Positions 27,278 through 36,062 of a stretch of DNA of 50,205 nucleotides are shown here, piece by piece. Position numbers and translations under genes: made by a program. The stretch is taken from positions 1 to 50,205 of the forward strand of contig JAOTVV010000023.1 of assembly GCA_029863245.1 (NCBI GenBank), read 5' to 3'. The notes below the pieces were generated by a model, which saw only the letters and a program-made list of their open reading frames with translations, had not been told where the DNA came from and did no database searches. The DNA is from Gemmatimonadota bacterium (GTDB lineage Bacteria > Gemmatimonadota > Gemmatimonadetes > Gemmatimonadales > GWC2-71-9). Positions within the stretch are counted from its first letter, which is position 1, and each line of letters starts with the position of its first letter.

Positions 27278-27350
27278 TAGGGCAATCTGCCCTCCCCGCC
27301 CGTCCCGGACACGGACGTGGCGGGCTTGTCGTAGCGGGAATGGAGGCCCG

Positions 27351-27902
27351 GTGCGCTGCTTGACTCTCAACGCCTCGTTCGAACCCATCACGATGGTTCC
27401 CGTCCGTCGCGCGCTGCGGCTCGTGATCGACGGCAAGGCGGAGATCGTCGAGGCCGATGGGCGCCGGGTGGTCCGCAGCGAGCGGCTCAGCATTCCGCAC
27501 CCGGTCGTGATTCGATTGGTGCGGTTCGTTCATGTGCCTCGGAAGTTCCGCAGGCAGGTTACCAACACCTTCCTCTTCGCCCGCGACGGCTATGCGTGCC
27601 AGTTCTGTGGGCGGTCCGAGCCCGACTTGGGGTTCCGGGAGTGCCTGACCCGCGACCACATCGTCCCAATCTCGCGGGGCGGGACCAACGACTGGACCAA
27701 CGTCGTGACCGCCTGCTCCACGTGCAACACGCGCAAGGGAAATCGGCTGCCCGACGAATGCGGATTCCACCTCCGGGCGACCCCGGCGGTGCCGCACTTC
27801 GTCTACCTGACGTGGGCAGTGCGCCGACTCACGCCGATTCAGGAGAAGTACATCCGGCTCTTCTACGGCAGCGAGACAGTCACGCAGCTGAAGGCGGTCT
27901 GA
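27351..27902 (+). CDS. HNH endonuclease family protein
   Basis: A 183-residue protein. The N-terminal part, [20 protein letters not shown] followed by [15 protein letters not shown], is the segment common to a large group of bacterial chromosomal HNH proteins. The nuclease core has a zinc CxxC (CQFCGRSEP), the HNH strand-helix [20 protein letters not shown], and a second CxxC ([16 protein letters not shown]). These proteins are often single-copy housekeeping genes rather than homing enzymes; their biological role is not settled. GTG 27351 is preceded by GGAGG and by a good promoter. Nothing suggests a mobile element around it. Confidence 0.9.
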   Translation: MRCLTLNASFEPITMVPVRRALRLVIDGKAEIVEADGRRVVRSERLSIPHPVVIRLVRFVHVPRKFRRQVTNTFLFARDGYACQFCGRSEPDLGFRECLTRDHIVPISRGGTNDWTNVVTACSTCNTRKGNRLPDECGFHLRATPAVPHFVYLTWAVRRLTPIQEKYIRLFYGSETVTQLKAV

Positions 27903-27985
27903 GTTTTCCGAGCCGGGCTGGTCAACGTGGCGTCGGCGAGCGGCACCCATTTCCACCAGCGGCACCAATCCGAGACCCGTCGATC

Positions 27986-28405
27986 ATGAAAGCCCACACT
28001 GAGTATCTCTGGTTCAACACCAAGAAGCGACAGGACATCATCGACATCACCGACCGGGTGGCGGCGGAGGTGGAGGCGAGCGGCATCCAAGAGGGGCTGG
28101 TGCTCGTGTCGGCGATGCACATCACTGCCTCGGTGTTCGTCAACGACCACGAGTCGGGGCTCTGGCAGGACATCCTGAAATGGCTCGAGGAGACCATCGC
28201 GCCATGGGATCCGGACCGCTATCGGCACAACGAGACGGGCGAGGACAACGCGGCAGCCCACCTCCGAAGCCTCACGATTGGGCACGAGGTCATCGTGCCG
28301 ATCACGGGCGGCGCGTTGGATCTGGGGCCGTGGCAGCGGGTCTTCTATGGTGAATGGGACGGCAAGCGCCGCAAGCGCGTGATCGTAAAGGTGTTCGGCG
28401 AGTAG
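27986..28405 (+). CDS. YjbQ/UPF0047 family protein
   Basis: A 139-residue protein of the YjbQ family (about 130-140 residues). Characteristic stretches: [58 protein letters not shown] and [21 protein letters not shown]. The conserved His and acidic residues (H in AMHIT, E in NETGEDN) are likely to bind metal or phosphate. E. coli YjbQ has been reported to have weak thiamine phosphate synthase activity, so it is often labelled secondary thiamine-phosphate synthase; the physiological role is uncertain. The start is ATG 27986; the frame's extension upstream lies in the HNH gene. Confidence 0.92.
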   Translation: MKAHTEYLWFNTKKRQDIIDITDRVAAEVEASGIQEGLVLVSAMHITASVFVNDHESGLWQDILKWLEETIAPWDPDRYRHNETGEDNAAAHLRSLTIGHEVIVPITGGALDLGPWQRVFYGEWDGKRRKRVIVKVFGE

Positions 28406-28434
28406 TTGTAGGGGGTCTCGGCGGCCGTTACCTT
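28406..28434 (+). promoter_or_regulatory. Candidate promoter for the acyl-CoA ligase operon
   Basis: TTGTAG (28406-28411) begins right after the YjbQ stop; after a 17-base spacer comes TACCTT (28429-28434). The predicted leader of about 20 bases carries GGAGGGGG at 28452-28459, just upstream of the TTG start at 28462. Moderate match. Confidence 0.4.
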
Positions 28435-28461
28435 AAAAGGTTAGGGCGTGCAGGAGGGGGA

Positions 28462-30033
28462 TTGAGTTCGTACCATCTGGCGGAGCGATTCGACCAACAG
28501 GTCCGTTTGCACCCAGACCACGAGTGTCTCGTGATGGGCAACCGGCGGCTCACGTATGCTCAGGTGAGCGCTGAATCATCCGCACTTGCGTCGGGTCTGG
28601 CGGCTTTGGGCATCGAGCAAGGGGATCGTTTGGCGGTCGATCTGCCGAACTGGCCGGAGTGGGTCATCGCGCTCCTCGCCAGCGCGCGGTTGGGTGCCGT
28701 CTTCGTGCCGCTCCACCCGTCACTTGGGTATCACGAGGTGCGCTATCAGTTGCGCAATACCGAGGCGGTGTTGGCGCTCGCCTCCGAATCGCTGGGTGAC
28801 GTCGACTACCTGGAGCTCTTCGAGGATTTGATTGGCGAGCTGCCCGACCTCGAGTACCTAGTGTCGGTGGGCCGCGAGGATTTCTGGTACGACGACCGCG
28901 TGTTCCGGTTCAGCGATCTCGTGACGCGCGGCCGACGAGCGTCGCCACCGATCGCTGACCTCGATCCCGCGGCGGCGCCGCTGGCCATCATCTACACGTC
29001 CGGCACGATGGGAAAGCCCAAGGGATCGGTTTTGACCCATCGCAACTTGGTGCACACCTCCTTGGCGGCGATCGAGGCACTGCAGCAGAACGATACCGAC
29101 CGCGTGCTGGCGGCCGTTCCGTTTTTCACGGTCTTCGGGATGCAGGTCGCGATCGCCACGGTGCTGAGTGGCGCCACGCTGGTGCTCGACGGTGAGTTCG
29201 AGCCTGGGCGGGCGCTGGATCTCGTCGAGCGAGAGCGGATCACCCTCTTCAGTGGTGTGCCCACCATGTTCCAGCTCCTGATGGCGGATGCGTCGATCGG
29301 GAGCCGGGACCTTTCCTCCGTACGGTCCGGCATCGTGGCCGGAAGCCCGGTATCCGTTGACCTGGTGCGCCGGATCCGACGGTGGAACGATGTACAGATC
29401 GCCTACGGCCTGACCGAAACCGGACCAACGGTGTCCATCACCCGCTTCGATGATCCTCCGGAGCGGCGCGAGGGGACCGTCGGTCGACCGATTGGGGAGG
29501 TGGAGGTGCGGGTGGTGGACATTACGTCGGAAGCGTTACACGGTTCCGAGGCAGTAGGCGAGTTGGCGGTCCGAGGCCCGAACGTCATGGCGGGCTACCA
29601 CCGGATGCCGTCGGCAACGAAGAAGTCGTTCACCGCGGACGGCTTCCTGCTCACCGGTGACCTCGCCCTGATCGATGACCAGGGGTACGTGAGCATCGTC
29701 GGTCGTCGCAAAGAGATGATCATTCGCGGCGGCTACAACGTCTTTCCGCGGGAATTGGAAGACGTCCTCCGGATGCACCCTGCAGTGGAATCAGCGTGCG
29801 TCGTCGGGGTACCCAACGAGGTCCTCGGCGAGATGATCTGCGCATGCGTGGTCCCTGTGGAAGGGGCTATCGTCTCGGGGGACGAACTGAAGGACTACTG
29901 CCGAGAACAAGTGGCTGACTACAAAGCCCCAGACTGGGTCCGTTTCTTCGACGCCTTTCCGATGACCGGGAGCGGCAAGGTGAAGCGACAGGAGCTGGCT
30001 CAGGTCGTGGGACTGGAATTGACTACGACGTGA
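28462..30033 (+). CDS. AMP-forming acyl-CoA synthetase (long-chain type)
   Basis: A 523-residue ANL-superfamily ligase that activates a carboxylic acid to acyl-AMP and then acyl-CoA. The P-loop-like motif is [20 protein letters not shown] near residue 180; further motifs are [47 protein letters not shown], the hinge [20 protein letters not shown] and the C-terminal catalytic Lys in [13 protein letters not shown]. Best fit is a FadD-like fatty acyl-CoA synthetase; the exact chain length cannot be read. It uses a TTG start at 28462, chosen because GGAGGGGG precedes it and no ATG/GTG in frame is closer. It overlaps the NYN gene as GTGA. Confidence 0.9.
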   Translation: MSSYHLAERFDQQVRLHPDHECLVMGNRRLTYAQVSAESSALASGLAALGIEQGDRLAVDLPNWPEWVIALLASARLGAVFVPLHPSLGYHEVRYQLRNTEAVLALASESLGDVDYLELFEDLIGELPDLEYLVSVGREDFWYDDRVFRFSDLVTRGRRASPPIADLDPAAAPLAIIYTSGTMGKPKGSVLTHRNLVHTSLAAIEALQQNDTDRVLAAVPFFTVFGMQVAIATVLSGATLVLDGEFEPGRALDLVERERITLFSGVPTMFQLLMADASIGSRDLSSVRSGIVAGSPVSVDLVRRIRRWNDVQIAYGLTETGPTVSITRFDDPPERREGTVGRPIGEVEVRVVDITSEALHGSEAVGELAVRGPNVMAGYHRMPSATKKSFTADGFLLTGDLALIDDQGYVSIVGRRKEMIIRGGYNVFPRELEDVLRMHPAVESACVVGVPNEVLGEMICACVVPVEGAIVSGDELKDYCREQVADYKAPDWVRFFDAFPMTGSGKVKRQELAQVVGLELTTT

Positions 30034-31868
30034 GGGAATTCAATCCAGGGCGACCCACGCGGTCCGCCCCCCGCGAGCCGCTGGCGCAAGCGCCCAACGC
30101 GGCTCTGCTGATCGATTTCGACAATGTGACCCTCGGGATCCGGTCGGATCTCCAGAGCCAGTTGAGGCGCCTCCTCAATTCGGAGATGATCAAAGGCAAG
30201 GTCGCGGTCCAGCGCGCATACGCGGACTGGCGACGGTACCCGCAGTACATTGTGCCGCTGTCGGAATCGTCGATCGACCTCATTTTCGCGCCCGCCTTCG
30301 GCTCGAACAAGAAGAACGCCACCGATATCCGGCTGGCCATCGACGCGTTGGAACTCGTGTTTACGCGTCCCGAGATCGGGATCTTTATCCTGCTTTCTGG
30401 TGACTCCGACTTCTCGAGCCTCGTGCTCAAGCTCAAGGAATACGGGAAGTACGTCATCGGCGTCGGTATCCGTGAGTCGTCGAGCGATCTCCTGATCCAG
30501 AACTGCGACGAGTATTTCAGCTATACCGAGCTGACGGGTCTCAAGAAGGAGGCCTACGTCGAGTCCATGCGGCGCGACCCGTGGGAACTCGTCGTCGAGG
30601 CCGTGACGCAGATGAAGCGCGAAGACGACGTGATGCGGTCTGACCGGCTCAAGCAGGTCATGCAAAGCCTCGACGCGAGCTTCAACGAGAAGGACGCGGG
30701 CTTCAGCCGTTTCAGCAAGTTCGTCATGGAAGCCGCGCAGCGCGGTCTGATGACCATCGAAAAGATGGAGAACGGCCAGTACGCGATCGACGTGGGCGAG
30801 AACGCGAACGTGTCGCCAGCGGACGAGGCGGAGTTCAAGAAGCGGGCTCCCGCTCCGCGCGACAGGGCGCCCGCAGCCAAGTCGCGACGCAAGCGCGCGC
30901 CCCGACGACGAAACGGCGAGCCGACGGAGCGACAGGAGCCGCGCGAGCGTCAATTGACCCTCGCCGAAGCCTTCGAATTGCTCAAGCAGGCGCTCCTCGT
31001 GCTCGGGGCTGTGGGCGAGAAGTCGGTGGGATCCGGCGAGGCCCGAGACAAGATGGTCGAGCTCCTGGGTGAGGAAGGTGACCCGCTCTTCGAACGGCCG
31101 CGCTATCATCGGATGCTGCGCCAGGCACACGATGCGCACGTGATCGAGTTGGCAAAGACCGACGGCGAGGGCTATGACCTTCGGCTCACGCCGGATGCCG
31201 TGGCGGCTGGTGAGGGTAGCGATCGGTCGTCGGCGGACACGCCGCCGGCAGAGCCGCCGGACGATCAGCCGGCCGCAACGTCTCCACGCTCGCGTCGGGC
31301 CAGTACCCGCAAGTCCACGCGAGGGAGGGGGCGGGCGGCCGCGACCGACGCGGCGTCGCCGACGCCTGAGGCTGAACAGGGCGCGCCCGACGTAAAGGCC
31401 GCGCCACCCGAGAAACCGGCAACGCAGACCCCGCCGCCAAAGAAGCGGAATCCGCGGTTTCGGCGTGGTTCGCGGGGAGGCGCCTCGACCCCGCCGCGTG
31501 CGGCGCCGACCGACGAGACGACACCCAAGGAACCCTCGGGCCGGACATCTGCGTCGACGGCCGATACGAAGCAGCCGGCACACGGAGCGCGCTCCGTCGG
31601 TCCCCGCATTCGCGGCCGGGAGCGGCCGCACGGTTCGCAGCCCCCGGTGTCTGCTGGTCCCGGAGAATCGGGGTCGGGGAGGGTGGAAGAGTCGGCGTCT
31701 CGCCCGAAACCCGAAGACCCCGCGGCGTCCGGGGGAGCGGATCGTGAGCGTGACGTCCACCGCTCGTCGGCGCCCGCTCCGAAGTCGGATGTGGGGGACG
31801 AGGACAGTCTGCTGCGGCGGATGTCGGCGGCCTTGCAACGGGTGATGAAGGGGCCGGACACCGAGTGA
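30030..31868 (+). CDS. NYN-domain ribonuclease-like protein with OST-HTH/LOTUS domains and a disordered tail
   Basis: A 612-residue protein. Residues about 22-165 are a LabA-type NYN (PIN-like) domain with the acidic residues expected for metal-dependent RNase activity: [15 protein letters not shown] (Asp 29, 31), [14 protein letters not shown] and [17 protein letters not shown]. Residues about 180-255 fit an OST-HTH/LOTUS domain ([36 protein letters not shown]). A second winged-helix-like region lies at about 305-390 ([17 protein letters not shown]). From about 391 to 612 the chain is Pro/Ala/Arg/Thr-rich and surely disordered, with basic patches ([13 protein letters not shown]). NYN-LOTUS proteins act on RNA; the target here is unknown. 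It overlaps both neighbours by GTGA. Confidence 0.87.
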   Translation: MREFNPGRPTRSAPREPLAQAPNAALLIDFDNVTLGIRSDLQSQLRRLLNSEMIKGKVAVQRAYADWRRYPQYIVPLSESSIDLIFAPAFGSNKKNATDIRLAIDALELVFTRPEIGIFILLSGDSDFSSLVLKLKEYGKYVIGVGIRESSSDLLIQNCDEYFSYTELTGLKKEAYVESMRRDPWELVVEAVTQMKREDDVMRSDRLKQVMQSLDASFNEKDAGFSRFSKFVMEAAQRGLMTIEKMENGQYAIDVGENANVSPADEAEFKKRAPAPRDRAPAAKSRRKRAPRRRNGEPTERQEPRERQLTLAEAFELLKQALLVLGAVGEKSVGSGEARDKMVELLGEEGDPLFERPRYHRMLRQAHDAHVIELAKTDGEGYDLRLTPDAVAAGEGSDRSSADTPPAEPPDDQPAATSPRSRRASTRKSTRGRGRAAATDAASPTPEAEQGAPDVKAAPPEKPATQTPPPKKRNPRFRRGSRGGASTPPRAAPTDETTPKEPSGRTSASTADTKQPAHGARSVGPRIRGRERPHGSQPPVSAGPGESGSGRVEESASRPKPEDPAASGGADRERDVHRSSAPAPKSDVGDEDSLLRRMSAALQRVMKGPDTE

Positions 31869-32473
31869 CGGGGAGGGGGTCTCCCCTCGGAACGCAGTTC
31901 TTCGCGCGCGACACCGTCAGGGTCGCGCGCGATTTGTTGGGATGTGTCCTGGAGAGCGCCATCGATGGAGCGATCGTCGCGGGACGCATCGTGGAAGTCG
32001 AGGCCTACGTGGGGAGCCACGACCCGGCGGATCACGGGTACGGGAATCGACAGACTCCCAGGAACCGGTCACTCTTCGGCCCACCGGGAACGATCTACGT
32101 GTTCCGCAGTTACGGTGTGCACTGGTGCGGGAATGCCGTGACCGACCGCGCCGGCGTTCCGACGGCCGTGCTCATTCGCGCGCTTGAGCCGGTGCGCGGG
32201 CTCGACGTCATGGCCGAGCGTCGCGGTGTCGCCGATGCGAGGCTCGCCTGTTCCGGTCCGGGACGCCTGTGCCAGGCCCTGGGCATCACCGGAGCGCACG
32301 ACGGCCTCTCGTTGGTGGGTGGTCCACTCCGCGTTCTCCGTCGCAAGGACGGAACGAAGCGACGTATCCTTGTGGGCCCCCGCATCGGGATCTCACACGC
32401 CAAGGATTGGCCGCTCCGGTTCTGCCTGCCGGAGCGCCGCTGGCTCTCCCGGCCGCCCGTCGCGTCCGGTTAG
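31865..32473 (+). CDS. 3-methyladenine DNA glycosylase (AAG/MPG family)
   Basis: A 202-residue glycosylase that excises alkylated purines and hypoxanthine. Hallmarks of the AAG family: RDLLGCVLES, the catalytic-Glu segment AGRIVEVEAYVGSHDPADHG, the intercalating/metal region RNRSLFGPPGTIYVFRSYG, VHWCGNAVT, AVLIRALEP and SGPGRLCQALGIT. It starts at GTG 31865 overlapping the NYN gene and ends 10 bases from the convergent M14 gene. It links base-excision repair to the NYN/LOTUS operon, which may be coincidental. Confidence 0.94.
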   Translation: MTGRGSPLGTQFFARDTVRVARDLLGCVLESAIDGAIVAGRIVEVEAYVGSHDPADHGYGNRQTPRNRSLFGPPGTIYVFRSYGVHWCGNAVTDRAGVPTAVLIRALEPVRGLDVMAERRGVADARLACSGPGRLCQALGITGAHDGLSLVGGPLRVLRRKDGTKRRILVGPRIGISHAKDWPLRFCLPERRWLSRPPVASG

Positions 32474-32483
32474 GACGGCCGGG

Positions 32484-35069
32484 CTAGCGGAGGCTGCTCA
32501 ACAGGAGCGCATTGAAGAGCAGCTTGAACGTGCCGTGCGTCTGCCCCCGATGCTGAGGGCGGAACCCAAACAGGATCGCGCGCCCCGAGCCCACCCGCAC
32601 GTCTACCAACGCCGCCTTGCCGGCGAGCTGCTCCTCGTTCAGCGCGTAGCCGGAGCGGAGCGGGGCGTCGACGTACCGAGCCAGCACGCTCGCCGGCTCC
32701 GCTGCGTCGAAGGCCACGCCATTGGCGAAATACACGAAGGCGGTGGAGTCGACCCCCGACGTGAGTGGCGTTCCAGTCCAAACGTCGACGGCGAATACCG
32801 AGCCCGGAGCGTAGAACTCGTCGGCGTCCGGCATTCCGCGTCGCTGGCCGAACCCGTTGCGCACGGGCAACTCGAGCTGCGCGATCGCGAAGTCGCTGGA
32901 GCCATCGAGCGTGACCAGTGTCCCCCCGCGACGAACGAAATCGACAATGTGGGCTGCGCCCGGTTCCCCGATCCCACCGGCGTAGCGGGCCGGCACGATC
33001 GACTCAGGGTAACCGCGGAGTATGGTGTTCGCTCCCACGTCGGGGAGGAGGAGCACGTCGAGCCGCCGGTCGAGTCGGCCGGCGCGGATCATGGAGTCCG
33101 TGACGGTGACGTAGGGAACGCCGTTCTGCTCGAGCACCCATCGCGTCCATCCCTCGTCCATGCTCGCCGCCCACGGCTTGTAGAGGCCGATCCGTGGGAG
33201 GCGGTCCACCACGCCGCCGGACGGTCTGAGTCCGCGTGCCCCCCACGCGTCGAATCCGTAGGTGCTGACATGGTTCCGTATGAGAGCGGCAAGACGCTCG
33301 GGACCTCCCGCCAACTCGAGCACGACCGACCCCACCGGCAGCGTTGTGCCGGTCACTTCGACGGGCGCCCGCGTAACCCACACGCGCGCCCCCAGTCGCA
33401 GGGCGTCGCCGATTGTGCGGCTCTCCGCCGCCGCACGGTTGGTGAGCACCCATTGCGGGCCTGAGCCGTGCACCGCGCCGGGCCGCGGCTGGATGGTGGT
33501 CACCAATTCCGTGGGAACGTCGAACGGCTGCGCGATGGTACGCACGTCGAGGCCCATCTGCATGGACAGCGTCCACCCGGCGGCGTCGTATGGTGGGATC
33601 GGTGGGCCACCGGGATACTGGCGCCGGTCGGGGTAGTCCTGAGGCTCGAGCAGGTCCTTCACATGCGCGCGGAACGGCTGGGCTAGGAGAATGACCACGG
33701 TGCCCGTCGGGTACCGTTCCCCGTCAGCTACGAACGCCTCTGTGGCGCGTCGGATCTCGATTCCCGCCCCGATGAGCGCCCGGAGCAGGGCGGCCTCGGC
33801 GCCCCGGTCGCGCTGCTCGGGTGGCAGGAGGAACGCGTGGGGACTGCCCATCTCTCCAGCGACGATGGCGCGCTTGCCGAGCGTGACGAACCGACGCACG
33901 AAGCTCTCACGCTGAGCGGCCACGAGTTGTAGCAGGCCGTCGGCGGCGAGCAGCTCGTACTCGATGATGTCGCCCAGTCGCCACCATCCGCCTTCCCACG
34001 GGCCGGGGTAGTTCACGCCCTGGTCGCCTTGCCGCAGAGCCTCGGGTGATTGAAAGACGGGTGAGGCCAATCGTGCGCTTGCCGCTTCCGAGAGGATGCC
34101 GATCATGTTGTGCCGCGCAGGCACCGTGCGAAAGCCGCCATGCCACCAGAGATCGAAGCGCGTCTGGTGCGCCACCCCCGTCTTGCCCGCGTCATAGACG
34201 GATGCGGCCATGGCCGTGCCCACGAGATTGATGGCTTCGACGACGATCGGGTCGAGGTTCGGATTCACCGGATCGCTGAACGGCGGGACGAAGAGCCGCG
34301 GGCCGCTGTTTCCCATCTGGTGGACGTCCCACACGACCGCCGGGAACCACTCCCGATAGAGCACACGGGCGATTGCCTGGCTCTCCACCTGCGTGAGCAT
34401 GTACCAGTCGCGGTTGTTGTCGTGCCCGACATAGGGATGGTACAGCCAGGGAAGTGGCCCGCCTTCGAACCGGGTGCCTTTGTGCTGGCGGTACCACGCG
34501 ACCACCGTATCCAACCCGTCCGGGTTGGCAGAGGGCGTCATGAGCACGACGACGTTCTCGAGCACCCGGCGGTATCGCGGTTCGGACGCGAGCCGGTGGG
34601 CGAGCATCATCGAGAACTGGCTGGAGGCGACCTCGGTAGAGTGAATGTTGTTGTTGATGAACACCACCGCCGGCATCGAGCGAACTAACGAGTCCTCGAG
34701 CGCGGGACTCAGGCGTCGCGGGTCGGCGAGTTCGGCCTGGTGTTGACGGATGGCCTCGAGGCGCCGGTGATGCTGTGGCGCCGTAATGGTCGCCAGCAGC
34801 AACGGCTTGCCGAGCGTGGTACGTCCGATCGTATCGAGACGCACCGCGTCCGATTGCCGGGCGAGGGCGGAGAAGTAGGTGCCGATTTGCGACCAGTCTG
34901 CGAGAATCGAGTCCGCGCCGATCTCGATCCCGAGCACGGTGCTGGGATCGGGGACCGAGGAGTCCTGGGCAAAGACGGTGTGGGCCGGCGGCGCGAGCAG
35001 GAGCAGCGCTAGCCCCATCCAGCGTACGACGTGCCCGAGGAGGTTCCTCGAACGCAGACTGTGCGGCAT
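32484..35069 (-). CDS. Secreted M14-family zinc carboxypeptidase with large C-terminal region
   Basis: An 861-residue exported protein. The signal peptide spans about residues 1-34 (GLALLLLAPPAHTVFA, then QDSS). The M14 catalytic domain follows: zinc ligands in INNNIHSTEVASSQ (His 143, Glu 146), the third ligand in VVWDVHQMGNSG, and a catalytic Glu candidate in MIGILSEAASARL. The remaining roughly 450 residues contain a glutamine-amidotransferase-like alpha/beta fold (LDVLLLPDVGANTILRG, FVRRGGTLVTLDGSSDFAI), common in this subgroup of large M14-like proteins. Likely a periplasmic or extracellular peptidase. ATG 35069 has GGGAG 8 bases upstream; an earlier ATG at 35102 gives a poorer signal peptide. 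Confidence 0.88.
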   Translation of the reverse strand: MPHSLRSRNLLGHVVRWMGLALLLLAPPAHTVFAQDSSVPDPSTVLGIEIGADSILADWSQIGTYFSALARQSDAVRLDTIGRTTLGKPLLLATITAPQHHRRLEAIRQHQAELADPRRLSPALEDSLVRSMPAVVFINNNIHSTEVASSQFSMMLAHRLASEPRYRRVLENVVVLMTPSANPDGLDTVVAWYRQHKGTRFEGGPLPWLYHPYVGHDNNRDWYMLTQVESQAIARVLYREWFPAVVWDVHQMGNSGPRLFVPPFSDPVNPNLDPIVVEAINLVGTAMAASVYDAGKTGVAHQTRFDLWWHGGFRTVPARHNMIGILSEAASARLASPVFQSPEALRQGDQGVNYPGPWEGGWWRLGDIIEYELLAADGLLQLVAAQRESFVRRFVTLGKRAIVAGEMGSPHAFLLPPEQRDRGAEAALLRALIGAGIEIRRATEAFVADGERYPTGTVVILLAQPFRAHVKDLLEPQDYPDRRQYPGGPPIPPYDAAGWTLSMQMGLDVRTIAQPFDVPTELVTTIQPRPGAVHGSGPQWVLTNRAAAESRTIGDALRLGARVWVTRAPVEVTGTTLPVGSVVLELAGGPERLAALIRNHVSTYGFDAWGARGLRPSGGVVDRLPRIGLYKPWAASMDEGWTRWVLEQNGVPYVTVTDSMIRAGRLDRRLDVLLLPDVGANTILRGYPESIVPARYAGGIGEPGAAHIVDFVRRGGTLVTLDGSSDFAIAQLELPVRNGFGQRRGMPDADEFYAPGSVFAVDVWTGTPLTSGVDSTAFVYFANGVAFDAAEPASVLARYVDAPLRSGYALNEEQLAGKAALVDVRVGSGRAILFGFRPQHRGQTHGTFKLLFNALLLSSLR

Positions 35070-35098
35070 GTTGGTCTCCCTGTTGGCGTGCTGAAACC

Positions 35099-35890
35099 TC
35101 ACACGATGCTCCGGACGAATCCACCGTCGACGGCAAGGGCGACGCCCGTGATGTATCCCGCCGCCTCAGAAGCCAGAAACGCGACCGTGGCGCCCAGTTC
35201 CGCGGGTTCACCCAGGCGGCGCATGGGGATGTTCGCCACGAGGTCGCTGGTGATCTGCTCCACGGTTCTCCGCTGCGTGCCGGCTCGGCGGCGAAACAGC
35301 TCTTCGGAGCGCTCGGTGCGCATGTACCCCGGGCAGATGGTGTTCACCGTCACGCCGTCGGCTGCCACTTCGTCTGCGAGCGCCTTGGCAAATCCGAGGA
35401 CACCCGCCCGTGCCGTCGTGGACAGGATGAGGTCGCCGAGCGGCTGCTTGGCTGCCACACTCGTGAGGCAGATGACGCGGCCCCAGCCCCGCTCGCGCAT
35501 GCCGGGCACCACGGCGCGGCACAGATTGACGGTCGACAACAGGTTGAGATCGAGCGCGGCCTGCCAACTCGCGGGTGGGGCGGCCGCGAATGCGGTGGCG
35601 GGCGGACCGCCGGCATTGCAGAGGAGAATGTCGATCGGCCCGAGGGAGGCGATGACCGCGGAGACCACGTCCGATACCTGTGCGGGGTCGCTCACGTCGG
35701 CCTGGAATCCCTGGACCGGCCTGGCCGCATCCTGTGCGACGGACGCCACCGCGCGATCGAGTCGCGCCTGGTCACGCCCGTTCATGGCTACGGCGCATCC
35801 CTCCCGCGAGAGCGCTCGGGCTATGGCGAGGCCGAGTCCGGATGACGATCCGCAGACGAGGGCCACTCGGCTGTCGAGGTTCAGATCCAT
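35099..35890 (-). CDS. SDR-family protein with degenerate catalytic residues
   Basis: A 263-residue Rossmann-fold protein starting at ATG 35890. The NAD(P) motif is partly kept (VALVCGSSSGLGLAIARAL), as are NAG (LLCNAGGPP), the active-site strand VICLTSVAAKQPLG and PGYMRTER. The usual YxxxK is replaced: the segment reads LILSTTARAGVLGFAKALAD, with Leu for Tyr and Arg for Lys. This LSTTxRAG pattern is known in a distinct BKR-like SDR subgroup lacking the normal tetrad, so the gene is probably intact but catalytically unusual. It lies 29 bases upstream of the M14 gene on the same strand. The call as 3-oxoacyl-ACP reductase found in databases for relatives is not supported by the active site. 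Confidence 0.85.
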   Translation of the reverse strand: MDLNLDSRVALVCGSSSGLGLAIARALSREGCAVAMNGRDQARLDRAVASVAQDAARPVQGFQADVSDPAQVSDVVSAVIASLGPIDILLCNAGGPPATAFAAAPPASWQAALDLNLLSTVNLCRAVVPGMRERGWGRVICLTSVAAKQPLGDLILSTTARAGVLGFAKALADEVAADGVTVNTICPGYMRTERSEELFRRRAGTQRRTVEQITSDLVANIPMRRLGEPAELGATVAFLASEAAGYITGVALAVDGGFVRSIV

Positions 35891-36026
35891 GGGCGTGTAT
35901 GGGTCACCGGGTTGTCGAGACAGGGATGTCCCCTCGGGGCCGGCGGGGAATGTGCGAGTGGTATCCCGGCACAGCAAGGCCCGGCCGCGATTCGCCGTTG
36001 CGCAAGGCTACGCGAACGGGCCACTA

Positions 36027-36056
36027 TTGGAACGCGTGAACGTTTCGGGGTACACC
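36027..36056 (+). promoter_or_regulatory. Candidate promoter for tldD, predicting a leaderless mRNA
   Basis: TTGGAA (36027-36032), 18-base spacer, TACACC (36051-36056). The ATG of tldD at 36063 begins 7 bases beyond the -10, where +1 is expected, and no Shine-Dalgarno sequence is present. The -10 match is modest. Confidence 0.4.
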
Positions 36057-36062
36057 TAGCGT

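Larger units (their letters stand above)
26945..27350 (+). other. Intergenic region between argH and the HNH gene (406 bp)
   Basis: The longest non-coding stretch here. It holds the argH hairpin (26960-26990), about 250 GC-rich bases (26995-27245) with no ORF that looks coding on either strand and no tRNA, SRP RNA or riboswitch core I can recognise, and then a promoter (27249-27277) and a leader of about 65 bases before GTG 27351. The leader includes GGCGGGC-type short repeats that could fold. A small RNA cannot be excluded. Confidence 0.5.

Noticed and set aside
27351..27902. HNH gene as part of a homing intron or mobile element
   Set aside because: It has its own promoter and start, no flanking repeats or interrupted gene, and belongs to a widespread chromosomal HNH group.
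30000..31838. Long minus-strand frame opposite the NYN/LOTUS gene (612 codons)
   Set aside because: Arg/His-rich with no recognisable domain, whereas the plus strand encodes clear NYN and LOTUS motifs.
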